The position numbers and the translations under genes are program-made. A stretch of 64,000 nucleotides of DNA from Bradyrhizobium sp. AUGA SZCCT0283 (GTDB lineage: Bacteria > Pseudomonadota > Alphaproteobacteria > Rhizobiales > Xanthobacteraceae). Below are positions 26,511 through 35,685 of the stretch, piece by piece; position 1 is the first letter of the stretch; every line of letters starts with the position of its first letter. The notes under the pieces were generated by a model, which was given only the letters and a program-made list of their open reading frames with translations, had not been told where the DNA came from and did no database searches. The stretch spans positions 1 through 64,000 of the forward strand of contig NZ_JAFCLU010000005.1 of assembly GCF_018130385.1 (NCBI RefSeq). The letters run 5' to 3'.

Positions 26511-29500
26511 ATGACGCGCGTGCCGGTTCGGATATGGTGTTTCCCCCGGCCGCGATTGCCATTTTGGCAAGCCGCCGCCGCTGTTGCGATCGCTGGTTGC
26601 GCCACGCTCGCGCTGACGAGCGGGGCATCCGCGGCCTGTTCGCCGACGGCCGACAATAGCCCCAATCCTCCGCCGGGCACGACCATTACATGCTCAGGCG
26701 TGACGACCGATGAGAACGGGACCAACGGTTACGGGACGGGCAACCAGACTGGTATTGTCATCAATGTCGACAGCGGTGCCTCTGTCACGGGAAGCGCGAA
26801 TAGCGGAATCAACATCGGCAGCGCGACGGTCAACAATTCGGGAAGCATCACCGGCGCAACGAACGGTGTTTTCTCTCAAAATGACGTCACCGTCACCAAC
26901 AACACCGGCGCCACCATCACCGGCACTACCGTATCCGGCGTCGGCTCGAACAATGGCAGTGTGACTGTCGTCAACTCCGGCACGATCACGGGCAACGCAA
27001 ATATTGGCGTATTCGCCTTCGTCAACGCCACGGTTGCCAACAATGCGGGCGGCACCATCACCGGCGATCTCGGCGTTAATTCCGGCTATTCCGCTGTCGG
27101 GACTGTCACCAATGCCGGCAACATCATCGGCACCTCTTACGGCTTCATTGCTTACGGCACGGGCATCGTTTCCAACAGTGCGGGCGGTCTGATTTCCGGC
27201 GGGATAAGCGGTGTCCAGGCCAACCAATTGTTGAATGTCACCAATGCCGGCACGATTGCCGGTACCGCCAGCTATGGCCTGGAGGCGACCGGCAATATGG
27301 AAGTCGCCAACGCCGCCGCCGGGACGATTACCGGCGCAACGGCTGCGATCCATACCAACAGCGGATCGATTTCGGTAGCGAATTTCGGCACTATCTCGAG
27401 CCCCACCGGCTTTGCTGCCTCTGTGAATGCCAATCTGACAATAACGAACGGCGCCAGCGGAAGCATTACCGGCGGCATGGTTGCCAATTTGGGCTTTGCT
27501 CACGTTACCAACCAGGGGACCATTACCGGCCTGAACAACACCGCCATCTATGCCTTTACCGACGTCAATGTCACCAACGGCGTTGGCGCGCAGATCACGA
27601 GCCTGATCAACAACGGGATCTATGCCAGCAATGGCGTCGCAACCGTCGTCAATTCCGGAAACATAAGCGTCGGCGGTTTTGGCTACGCCATTCGCGCCGA
27701 GACGAATGCGGTGGTGACCAACAATGCCGGCGCGCAGATCAGCGGCGGCGACACCGGCGTCCGCGCCAGCCTCGGGTCCGTCTCAGTCACCAACTACGGC
27801 TCCATTTCGGGCCTCACGGGCAACGGCATCTATGCGGGCACGGGCGGGTCGACCGTGTTCAATGCGGGCACCATCACTGGAGCAACGGCCGCGATCCAGT
27901 TCGCCGGCAGCGGCAACGTTCTCACGCTCGCGCCGGGATCGGTGATATCGGGCAACGTGCTCGGCGGGGGCAGTGATACGTTCCAACTCGGCGGCAGCGG
28001 TGCCGCGACCTTCGATGTCAGCGCCCTGGGCGGCGCCGCTCAGTATCAGGGTTTCAGCGCCTTCAATAAAGTTGGCGATTCAGTGTGGACGCTGAGCGGC
28101 ACCGGCTCCTTCGCCGGCGATGTCAATGTCAATGGCGGCGCGCTGATCGTGAACGGCAATATCGCGTCGGCCGGCAATCTCGTTGTCAATGCCGGTGGCA
28201 CGCTGGGTGGCAACGGCATCGTCGGCAACACCGTCGTCAACGGCGGCATTCTGTCTCCAGGCAACTCGATCGGGACTATCGCCGTACAGGGCAGCCTCGT
28301 CTTCACGGCGGCTTCGACCTACCTGGTGGAGGTGTCGTCATCGGCATCCGACCTCACCAATGTGACGGGGGCGGCGAATTTGGCCGGTACGGTTCGGGTT
28401 GCGCTCGCAAACGGCACCCTGCGGTTCAATTCGCCCTATACCATCCTGACTGCGGCGGCGTTGAACGGTTCGCATTTTGATTCTGTTGCGACACCGATCG
28501 GAATTTCCGGTTCGTTGACCTATTCCGGCAACACGGTGCAGCTGGTTCTGGGGTCGGGCTTTGCGGAGATTACCGGCCTCAATATCAACCAGCGCGCCGT
28601 CGCAAGTGCGCTCGACAAGGCATTCAATTCCTTTGGTAGCGTGCCGGCGCCATTCGGCGGCATTTTCGTCGGCAATGTCCCGGCAAACCTGACGCAGGCC
28701 TCAGGCGAGCTGGCGACGGGTTCGCAGCAGACGACGTTCGACGCGATGAACCACTTCGTCAATTTGCTGGCCAATCCGTTTGCCGCAGGCCACGACGGGA
28801 CCGCACCGGCGGCCGCTTCATTCCAGGAAGAGGGAGCAGCCGATAGCTATGCCGGCGGTCGCCGGCGGCCCGGTGCCGAGCGTGACGCTTACGCCATGGT
28901 CACCAAGGCGCCTCGGGCTATCGGTTTCGGCCAACGCTGGAGCGTGTGGGGCGCGGGCTATGGGGGCTCGCAGACCACCGACGGCAATGCAGTACAGGGA
29001 TCGAACACGGCCACCAGCCGCATCGCCGGAACGGCCGTCGGCGCTGATTATCGGATCTCGCCATTCACGCAGGTCGGGTTCGCCCTGGCTGGCGGTGGCA
29101 CCAACTTCGTCGTCGCCAACGGTCTCGGTTCGGGCCGCTCCGACCTGTTCCAGGCCGGCGCCTACGTTCGTCATACGGCCGGCGCCGCGTACTTCTCGGG
29201 CGCTCTGGCCTATGGCTGGCAGGATGTCACGACGAACCGAACAGTAACGATTGCGGGCAGTGACCAGTTGCGTGCGCAGTTCAACGCCAATGCGTGGGCG
29301 GGGCGTCTCGAGGGTGGCTATCGCTTCCTCACCTCGTGGGTCGGCATCGGCATTACACCCTATGCCGCCGCGCAATTCGCAACCTTCGAACTGCCGGGCT
29401 ATGCCGAACAGGCCATTGTCGGTGCCAACACCTTTGCGCTGGCCTATGCGGCCAAAAGCGTTACCTCGCCGCGCACCGAGTTGGGATTCCGCACCGACCG

Positions 29501-29780
29501 ATCATTCGCATTGCCGGGGGCGATCCTCACCCTGCGCAGCCGCTTCGGCTGGGCACACGACTACAATATCGATCGCAGCATCGCCGCCACCTTCCAGACC
29601 TTGCCGGGCGCATCCTTCGTCGTGGGCGGTGCATCGCCTGCACGAGACGCCGCGCTCGCTTCGGCAACTGCCGAGGCGAAATGGCTGAACGGCTTCTCGC
29701 TCGCCGCGACCTTCGAGGGTGAGTTCTCGAATGTCACCTCAAGCTACGCCGGAAAGGGCGTGGTGCGCTATGCCTGGTGA
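26511..29780 (+). CDS. Autotransporter adhesin-like protein with a right-handed beta-helix passenger
   Basis: 1089 residues. An extended signal peptide (about 1-43, ending SGASA before ACSP) leads to export. Residues about 55-480 are roughly twenty imperfect repeats around N-x-G-x-I-T/S-G (VNSGTITG, NNAGGTITG, TNAGTIAG), the pattern of a parallel beta-helix. A PATR-like stretch (GGALIVNGNIASAGNL to LVVEV) precedes the barrel. The C-terminal beta-barrel runs from about 809 (RWSVWGAGYGG) to the terminal VRYAW, with the C-terminal aromatic. It is likely a surface-displayed adhesin. Its own promoter is upstream. Confidence 0.88.
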   Translation: MTRVPVRIWCFPRPRLPFWQAAAAVAIAGCATLALTSGASAACSPTADNSPNPPPGTTITCSGVTTDENGTNGYGTGNQTGIVINVDSGASVTGSANSGINIGSATVNNSGSITGATNGVFSQNDVTVTNNTGATITGTTVSGVGSNNGSVTVVNSGTITGNANIGVFAFVNATVANNAGGTITGDLGVNSGYSAVGTVTNAGNIIGTSYGFIAYGTGIVSNSAGGLISGGISGVQANQLLNVTNAGTIAGTASYGLEATGNMEVANAAAGTITGATAAIHTNSGSISVANFGTISSPTGFAASVNANLTITNGASGSITGGMVANLGFAHVTNQGTITGLNNTAIYAFTDVNVTNGVGAQITSLINNGIYASNGVATVVNSGNISVGGFGYAIRAETNAVVTNNAGAQISGGDTGVRASLGSVSVTNYGSISGLTGNGIYAGTGGSTVFNAGTITGATAAIQFAGSGNVLTLAPGSVISGNVLGGGSDTFQLGGSGAATFDVSALGGAAQYQGFSAFNKVGDSVWTLSGTGSFAGDVNVNGGALIVNGNIASAGNLVVNAGGTLGGNGIVGNTVVNGGILSPGNSIGTIAVQGSLVFTAASTYLVEVSSSASDLTNVTGAANLAGTVRVALANGTLRFNSPYTILTAAALNGSHFDSVATPIGISGSLTYSGNTVQLVLGSGFAEITGLNINQRAVASALDKAFNSFGSVPAPFGGIFVGNVPANLTQASGELATGSQQTTFDAMNHFVNLLANPFAAGHDGTAPAAASFQEEGAADSYAGGRRRPGAERDAYAMVTKAPRAIGFGQRWSVWGAGYGGSQTTDGNAVQGSNTATSRIAGTAVGADYRISPFTQVGFALAGGGTNFVVANGLGSGRSDLFQAGAYVRHTAGAAYFSGALAYGWQDVTTNRTVTIAGSDQLRAQFNANAWAGRLEGGYRFLTSWVGIGITPYAAAQFATFELPGYAEQAIVGANTFALAYAAKSVTSPRTELGFRTDRSFALPGAILTLRSRFGWAHDYNIDRSIAATFQTLPGASFVVGGASPARDAALASATAEAKWLNGFSLAATFEGEFSNVTSSYAGKGVVRYAW

Positions 29781-29819
29781 GCAGCGCCGATCGGCGGGCG
29801 CATCTGCGATGTAGAGGAA

Positions 29820-29854
29820 GGCGGGCACATGGCGCGCGAGCGGCCTTGCCCGCC
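29820..29854. terminator. Possible bidirectional terminator between convergent genes
   Basis: GGCGGGCA and TGCCCGCC form an 8-bp stem with a 19-base loop, followed by CTCTGTTTG. It lies between the autotransporter and the convergent binding protein gene. The signal is moderate. Confidence 0.35.
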
Positions 29855-29865
29855 CTCTGTTTGAT

Positions 29866-31092
29866 CTACTTCTTCACCAGCGGACACTCGCTGGCTTCGA
29901 GCGGCTTGGCGGCGTCCTCCGCCGAGATCGTGGCGATCAGCTTGTAGTAGTCCCACGGACCCTTCGACTCTTCGGGCTTCTTCACCTCGAACAGATAGGC
30001 CGGGATGAGACGGCGGCCGTCGGCGCGCAGCGGGCCCTTGCCGAACAGCGGGTCGTCGGTCGGCAATTCCTTCATCTTGGCGACGACCTTGGCGCCGTCA
30101 TGCGGATTGCCGCCGAGCGCTTCCATCGCCTTCAGATAGTGCAGCACGCCCGCATAGAGGCCTGCCACGGTCATCGAGGGCATTGAGCCCTTCGGCGACA
30201 CCTTCGCGAAGCGCTTCGACCATGCGCGGGTATTGTCATTCAGGTCCCAGTAGAAGGACTCCGTGAATGTCAGGCCCTGTGCCGTCTTGAGTCCCAGAGC
30301 ATGCACGTCGTTGATGAACAGCAGCAGTGCTGCGAGCTTCTGACCGCCGGCAACGATGCCGAATTCGGAAGCCTGCTTGATCGAGTTGGTAGTGTCTCCG
30401 CCGGCATTGGCAAGCCCAATCACTTTTGCCTTCGACGACTGCGCCTGCAGCAGGAACGAGGAGAAGTCGGAAGTATTGAGCGGATGCTTGACGGCGCCGA
30501 GTACCTTGCCGTCATTTGCCTTGACGACGGCCGCGGTGTCTCGCTCGAGCGCATGGCCGAACGCGTAATCTGCGGTCAGGAAGAACCAGCTATCGCCGCC
30601 GGCCTTGGTCAGCGCCTTGCCGGTGCCGTTCGCAAGCATGTAGGTGTCGTAAGTGAAGGAGATCGTGTTCGGCGTGCAGGCCTTGCCGGTAAGATCGGCG
30701 GTGGCGGCACCCGAGTTGAGATGCACGATATTCTTCTCTTTCACGAGGTTGGTGACCGCCAGCGCGACGCCGGAATTCGGGGTGTCGCTGATGACGTCGA
30801 CCTTGTCGTTGTCAATCCATTGCCGCGCGATGTTGACGCCGATGTCGGGCTTGTTCTGGTGATCGCCGCTGACCACGTCGATCTTCCAGCCCTTGGCGAC
30901 GAGGCCGGAATCCTCGACCGCCATCTTGACCGCGGCAACTGAATTGGGGCCGCCGATGTCGGCATAGAGGCTCGACATGTCGTTCAGCACGCCGATCTTG
31001 ACGGTCTTGTCCTGGGCCAATGCTGGCGTCGCGAGGCCGAGTGCGGCAAGCGCCACGGAGGCGGCGAAGCGCCGCGCAATTCTAGTCGTCAT
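29866..31092 (-). CDS. Periplasmic substrate-binding protein, paralogue without transporter genes
   Basis: 408 residues from MTTRIARR, which follows GGAGGA. A signal peptide (about 1-26, ending ATPALA before QDKT) precedes a type I periplasmic-binding fold. It is a close paralogue of the 8260-9477 protein: DHQNKPDIG, ARQWID, SGVALAV, TADYAFGHALERDTAAV and the C-terminal ECPLVKK match closely. No permease or ATPase genes lie nearby, so it may feed the operon at 6.7-11.4 kb or act alone. It follows an NHL-repeat gene on the same strand. Confidence 0.9.
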   Translation of the reverse strand: MTTRIARRFAASVALAALGLATPALAQDKTVKIGVLNDMSSLYADIGGPNSVAAVKMAVEDSGLVAKGWKIDVVSGDHQNKPDIGVNIARQWIDNDKVDVISDTPNSGVALAVTNLVKEKNIVHLNSGAATADLTGKACTPNTISFTYDTYMLANGTGKALTKAGGDSWFFLTADYAFGHALERDTAAVVKANDGKVLGAVKHPLNTSDFSSFLLQAQSSKAKVIGLANAGGDTTNSIKQASEFGIVAGGQKLAALLLFINDVHALGLKTAQGLTFTESFYWDLNDNTRAWSKRFAKVSPKGSMPSMTVAGLYAGVLHYLKAMEALGGNPHDGAKVVAKMKELPTDDPLFGKGPLRADGRRLIPAYLFEVKKPEESKGPWDYYKLIATISAEDAAKPLEASECPLVKK

Positions 31093-31185
31093 GGTATTCC
31101 TCCAGAAATGGTTGTTCGCCGGCTCTCTTTTCGGAACCTGCCAGCGGTCTTGCGATAGTCCTTCTCGCCGGCGCGGGCAATGCAC

Positions 31186-32322
31186 CTATCGTAGCGCGTC
31201 CGATGTCAGCCTGAACTTCTGGATCCGCTTACCGGTATCCACTTCGGCGGTATAAACATTACCCTTGGCATCCACCGCCATGGCATGAATCCAGTGGAAT
31301 TGCCCGGCATTGCGACCGCTGCGGCCAAAACTGCCGACTACGGTACCATCGTCCCGTTTCAGCACCCGGATTTCGTTGTTCTCGCCGTCAGCGCTCAGCA
31401 AATAGGTCTGCTTCGGGTCAGGCCAGATCGCGATATCCCACACTGCGCCGTTGCCGCGCGTGTTCTTTTCGTAAAACCATTCCTTAACGAAGGTTCCATC
31501 TTTCCTGAACACCTGGATGCGGTTGTTGATGCGATCGCAGACATAGAGCAACCCGTCGTTGGCGAGCTTCACACAATGCACGGGGTTGGCGAATTGCTGC
31601 GGGGCCGGTCCGTTGGGATCGTAGGGCGGCTGCTTGTCGTCGCTCGGCGGCTTGCCATAGGCGCCCCAGTGCCGCTTGTAGGCGCCGGTCGTCGCATCGA
31701 ACACGATGACGCGGCGATTGCCGTAGCCGTCGGCAACGAAGATCTCGTTGGCGTCCTTGTCGACCGCGGTCTCGGCCGGCTTGCCGAGTTGCGTGGTGTC
31801 GCTGGAGCCCTTGCTCGGCGCGATCTGTCCGATCTGCATCACGAACTTGCCGTCGCCGGTGAATTTCAGGATCGCGTTGTCGTTGTCGGCGTTGCCGCCG
31901 ACCCATACGAAACCTTTCTCATCCACTTCGATGCCGTGTTCACGGCCGACCCATTCGTAGCCTTCGCCGGCGCCGCCCCAGGAGCGCAGCAGATTGCCGT
32001 CGGCGTCGAACTCCAGCACCGGCGGCGCCGACACGCAGCATTTCGAGCGAGGCGGGGTCAACGCAGCACCCTTCTCATCGTCGGTGAGCGAACGCGGACG
32101 ATGGATGACCCAGATGTGGCCCTGCGCATCGACGGTGATGCCGCCGACCTGACCGAGGATCCAGTTGTTCGGCAGTGGTTTTGGCCAGGACGCGTCGACG
32201 GCGAAGGTCGGGATTTCGCCGGCCAGCGACGAAGCCGGCGCCGCAACAAGCATTGCTACCGTGAAGCAGATGTAAATGGCTTTGCAAAGATTTTGGCGGG
32301 CGCGATTACGCATCGGCGTCAT
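31186..32322 (-). CDS. Secreted NHL-repeat beta-propeller protein (peptidyl-amidating-lyase-like)
   Basis: 378 residues. A signal peptide (about 1-35, ending SSLA before GEIP) precedes repeated blades such as GGITVDAQGHIWVIHRP, EVDEKGFVWVGGN, VFVADGYGNRRVIVFD and AMAVDAKGNVYTAEVDTG. This is the six-bladed NHL pattern of peptidyl-alpha-hydroxyglycine amidating lyases. Such bacterial proteins rarely have a known role. It lies 93 bases before the binding protein gene, so co-transcription is likely. Confidence 0.78.
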   Translation of the reverse strand: MTPMRNRARQNLCKAIYICFTVAMLVAAPASSLAGEIPTFAVDASWPKPLPNNWILGQVGGITVDAQGHIWVIHRPRSLTDDEKGAALTPPRSKCCVSAPPVLEFDADGNLLRSWGGAGEGYEWVGREHGIEVDEKGFVWVGGNADNDNAILKFTGDGKFVMQIGQIAPSKGSSDTTQLGKPAETAVDKDANEIFVADGYGNRRVIVFDATTGAYKRHWGAYGKPPSDDKQPPYDPNGPAPQQFANPVHCVKLANDGLLYVCDRINNRIQVFRKDGTFVKEWFYEKNTRGNGAVWDIAIWPDPKQTYLLSADGENNEIRVLKRDDGTVVGSFGRSGRNAGQFHWIHAMAVDAKGNVYTAEVDTGKRIQKFRLTSDALR

Positions 32323-32406
32323 TGCCTCCCGATGGTTTTTCTTGGCGGGTTATCCCGCTTGAGAGAGCAGTCAATCGTGGGGAGGCGATCAAGTCAACAA
32401 TTGTCA

Positions 32407-32497
32407 CCGTCATTGCGAGGAGCGATAGCGACGAAGCAATCCATGCCTTAACACGCGGCAAGCAAGATGGATTGCTTCGCTTCGCTGGCAATGACGG
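32407..32497. repeat. Long imperfect inverted repeat, Bradyrhizobium-type dispersed element
   Basis: The left arm begins CCGTCATTGCGAGGAGCGA and ends with GAAGCAATCCATG. The right arm begins ATGGATTGCTTCGCTTCGCT and ends GGCAATGACGG. The two arms are near-perfect complements with a few mismatches and a short centre. This ~90-bp layout matches a repeat family found many times in Bradyrhizobium and Rhodopseudomonas genomes. It lies between the SDR and NHL genes. Confidence 0.65.
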
Positions 32498-32508
32498 AGA
32501 AAGACGGC

Positions 32509-33249
32509 TCACGCCGGCGGATGAAAACTCATCAGCGTGCGGGTCTTGTAGTCATAGAGTTTGCCGGTCTCGTTCCAGTCGGGCGTGCACATCGGCACGA
32601 TGAATTCCGCCGCCTGTTCCGGCGTATCCAGCGTCATCGGGTCTTCGCCGGGAAATACGCTGGCGCGCATGCGGGTGCGGATTGGGCCGGGGCTGAACAG
32701 GTTGACACGCAGTTTCGTGCTCACGGTCTCGTTGGCCCAGGAACGCACCAGCGTGTCGAGCGCGGCCTTCGAGGCCGCGTAGGGCCCCTGATAGGCGTTC
32801 GCCTTGCTGGCGGCGCCCGAGGTCACGAACACGGCGCGTCCGGCGTCCGAGACCCTGAGCAGCGGATCCATGCAGCGGATGAGCTGGAAGTTCGCGGTGA
32901 CGTTCACCGCCATCACGTCGTTCCACGGCTTCAGTTCGATATGCCCGAGCGGCGAGGAGGGGCCGGCGATACCGGCATTGCCGACGAGAATGTCGATCTT
33001 GCCGTGGCGCTCATGCAGCGCCGCGCCGAGCCGCGCGATGCCGTCGAAATCGGTGAGGTTGAGTGGCACCAGCGTGGCGCTGCCGCCGTCTTTGCGGATT
33101 TCGTCGTCGAGTTCCTCCAGCCCGCCCTGTGTGCGCGCGACGGCCACGACGTGCGCGCCGGCGCGGGCGAGCGCGCGGGCGGTAGCATAGCCGATGCCGC
33201 GCGAGGCGCCGGTGACGAGGGCGATACGGGAGGCGAGGGGTTTGGTCAT
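32509..33249 (-). CDS. SDR family NAD(P)-dependent oxidoreductase
   Basis: 246 residues, a classical SDR. The cofactor motif TGASRGIG is near 14-21, NAGIAG follows, and the catalytic YAASK is present in its canonical position, unlike the SDR at 2287. The C-terminal PGPIRTRM loop is typical. Substrate is unknown. A short palindromic element lies between its start and purF. Confidence 0.87.
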   Translation of the reverse strand: MTKPLASRIALVTGASRGIGYATARALARAGAHVVAVARTQGGLEELDDEIRKDGGSATLVPLNLTDFDGIARLGAALHERHGKIDILVGNAGIAGPSSPLGHIELKPWNDVMAVNVTANFQLIRCMDPLLRVSDAGRAVFVTSGAASKANAYQGPYAASKAALDTLVRSWANETVSTKLRVNLFSPGPIRTRMRASVFPGEDPMTLDTPEQAAEFIVPMCTPDWNETGKLYDYKTRTLMSFHPPA

Positions 33250-33294
33250 GATGCTGGTCCGTCCACGTCTTTGCGGCGGGTATTACAGACGTGG

Positions 33295-33317
33295 ATGGCC
33301 GGGACAAGCCCGGCCAT
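33295..33317. repeat. Dispersed short palindromic element
   Basis: ATGGCCGGG and CCCGGCCAT form perfect 9-bp arms around ACAAG, in the context GTGG...GAC. The framework matches the element at 15407-15429. It sits after purF and may also act as a transcript-end hairpin. Confidence 0.55.
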
Positions 33318-33355
33318 GACGGAAAATTACTGGATTATTTGCCGTATGCGCGCCG

Positions 33356-34870
33356 TCAGCTCGCTTCCGCCAGCAGCGACAATTGCCGGGGCTGCGGCTC
33401 GACCTGGGTTTGGTCGGTGAGGTGGGTCGGATAGGCGCCGGTGAAGCAGTGGTCGGAGAATTTCGGATTGGCGGGATCGCGGCCCGGCTCACCCATGGCG
33501 CGGTACATGCCGTCGATCGACAGGAACGCCAGCGAATCCGCGCCGATGATGTCCTTCATCTCCTCGAGCGAATGGGTGGCGGCGAGAAGTCCGCCGCGGT
33601 CCGGCAGGTCGATGCCGTAATAGTCGGGATACAGGATCGGCGGCGAGGCGAGGCGGAAATGCACCTCGCGCGCGCCGGCGTCGCGCATCATGCGCACGAT
33701 CTTCTTCGAAGTGGTGCCGCGCACCAGCGAGTCGTCGATCAGGATGATGCGCTTGCCCTCGATCGCGGCGCGGTTGGCCGAATGCTTCATGCGCACGCCG
33801 AGTTCGCGCACGCTCTGCGTCGGCTGGATGAAGGTGCGGCCGACGTAATGGTTTCGGATGATGCCGAGTTCGAACGGTACGCCGGAATGCTGGCTGTAAC
33901 CAAGGGCGGCGGGCACGCCGGAATCCGGCACCGGCACCACGACGTCGACTTCGACATGGCTTTCACGCGCGAGCTGCGCGCCGAACGCTTTTCGGACGTC
34001 GTAGACCGAGCGGCCGCCGACGATGGAGTCCGGCCTTGAGAAATAGATGTATTCGAAGATGCAGGGCCGCGGCGGCTTCGGCGGGAATGGCTTATGGCTG
34101 TGCGCGCCGGCCTCGTCGAACACGATGATCTCGCCGGGCTCGATGTCGCGGACATATTTAGCGCCGATCATGTCGAGCGCACAGGTTTCCGAGGTCAGGA
34201 TCGGGCGGCCGTCGAGGTCGCCGAGCACCAGCGGGCGAATGCCGAGCGGATCGCGCGCGCCGATCAGCTTCTTGTTGGTCAGCGCGACCAGCGCGTAAGC
34301 GCCTTCGATCGCACGCAGTGCCTCGATGAAGCGGTCGATGAAGCGGCCACGCCGGGATTGCGCGACCAGATGCAGGATGACCTCGGTATCGGTGGTCGAC
34401 TGCATCATCGCGCCGCCCTTGACCAGCTCGCGGCGAAGCGTCAGCCCGTTGGTGAGATTGCCGTTGTGGCCAACGGCGAAACCGCCGGCATTAAGCTCGG
34501 CGAACAGCGGCTGGACGTTGCGCAGGATGGTGGCGCCTGTGGTGGAATAGCGGACATGGCCGACGGCCATAATGCCGGGCAGACGCTCGATCACTTCGCG
34601 GCGGGAGAACGTATCGCCGACGAGACCGAGGCGGCGCTCGGAATGGAAACGGCTGCCGTCGAAGGAGACGATGCCGGCGGCCTCCTGACCGCGATGCTGA
34701 AGGGCATGTAGTCCGAGCGCTGTGATGGCGGCGGCCTCGGGGTGGCCGAAGATGCCGAACACACCGCATTCCTCGCGCAGCGTGTCGCCTTCGAGATCGT
34801 CCTGCAACTCAATGCCGAGATTCAGATCGGATTGGTGGGCGGGATCGGAAGGGTTCTGCATCTCGTCCAT
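33356..34870 (-). CDS. purF: Amidophosphoribosyltransferase
   Basis: 504 residues. C35 in REECGVFGIFG is the N-terminal nucleophile of the glutaminase domain once the leader (residues 1-34) is removed. The PRPP-binding motif is RIILIDDSLVRGTTSKK. PurF makes 5-phosphoribosylamine, the first step of purine synthesis. The Bacillus-type Fe-S cysteines are absent: the ASPP-x-x-x-PC motif reads ASPPILYPDYYG and the CxxC pair is replaced near FSDHCFTG. It is followed by cvpA, as in many bacteria. Confidence 0.95.
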   Translation of the reverse strand: MDEMQNPSDPAHQSDLNLGIELQDDLEGDTLREECGVFGIFGHPEAAAITALGLHALQHRGQEAAGIVSFDGSRFHSERRLGLVGDTFSRREVIERLPGIMAVGHVRYSTTGATILRNVQPLFAELNAGGFAVGHNGNLTNGLTLRRELVKGGAMMQSTTDTEVILHLVAQSRRGRFIDRFIEALRAIEGAYALVALTNKKLIGARDPLGIRPLVLGDLDGRPILTSETCALDMIGAKYVRDIEPGEIIVFDEAGAHSHKPFPPKPPRPCIFEYIYFSRPDSIVGGRSVYDVRKAFGAQLARESHVEVDVVVPVPDSGVPAALGYSQHSGVPFELGIIRNHYVGRTFIQPTQSVRELGVRMKHSANRAAIEGKRIILIDDSLVRGTTSKKIVRMMRDAGAREVHFRLASPPILYPDYYGIDLPDRGGLLAATHSLEEMKDIIGADSLAFLSIDGMYRAMGEPGRDPANPKFSDHCFTGAYPTHLTDQTQVEPQPRQLSLLAEAS

Positions 34871-34891
34871 CGCCTCTCTGTTTGGCCAGAA

Positions 34892-35521
34892 TTAGCGTGC
34901 CGCGGGTTTCTCGATCAGCTTTTTAAGGCTGTCGCGGGCAGGCTTACTGTAGCCATCGCCAGACGCAGGAGCTGCCTGGTCGGCGTCAGTTTGATCGTCT
35001 TCCGGTTTATTCTTCTTGAATCTCTTTAAGATGGTGTTCTCGGGGTCGTCAGGCAAGAGCGACATTAACCAATCCCCGGTTCCCTGCAGGACCACCCGGG
35101 ACTTGGCGCCGGTGATCCAGTCCGGCCGCTGCTTGTCCGGGACCAGCCAGCTGAAGAACAGGAACGCGACCACCACGATCAAAAGGCCGCGACCCAACCC
35201 AAACAGGAATCCAAGCGTGCGGTCCAGCGCACCGATCCGGGAATCCAGAATCATGTCCGAAATCCGCACGGTGATGACGGAGACCACGATCAAGGTGCCG
35301 AGGAAGGTGCCGGCCACCACCACCACTGAAGCCACCGTGTCGTTATTGAAATAGGTCTTGGCGGTCGGCAGCAGCTTCGAGAACGCATACAGCGTCACCA
35401 GCGCCGCCGCGCCCCATGCCGCGATCGACAGGATTTCGCGCATGAAGCCGCGCACCATGGCGAGCAGCCCCGAAATCAGCATTACTCCGAGCAGGACGAG
35501 ATCGAGTATCGTTATCGGCAT
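34892..35521 (-). CDS. cvpA: CvpA family membrane protein
   Basis: 209 residues, with four hydrophobic segments in the first 130 residues and a charged, Ala/Asp-rich cytoplasmic tail. The N-terminal DLVLLGVMLISGLLAMVRGFMREIL matches CvpA/colicin V production proteins. The family is linked to envelope integrity and purine metabolism. It lies 21 bases upstream of purF, the common cvpA-purF pairing. Confidence 0.87.
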   Translation of the reverse strand: MPITILDLVLLGVMLISGLLAMVRGFMREILSIAAWGAAALVTLYAFSKLLPTAKTYFNNDTVASVVVVAGTFLGTLIVVSVITVRISDMILDSRIGALDRTLGFLFGLGRGLLIVVVAFLFFSWLVPDKQRPDWITGAKSRVVLQGTGDWLMSLLPDDPENTILKRFKKNKPEDDQTDADQAAPASGDGYSKPARDSLKKLIEKPAAR

Positions 35522-35685
35522 CGGCTGGTCAGGTCCGCTCGTAAGTTCTCAAGCAGCGAATCGGCGGGTCAGGATCACCCCAAGTGAAGGGCAGACGGCG
35601 CATCCCGCAAGGCCGGATATCGCGCCATCCCGCTCGCCTTTCGCGCGCGTTGTATAGCGGCGAGGGCGGTGCGCGTCACGCCGCT

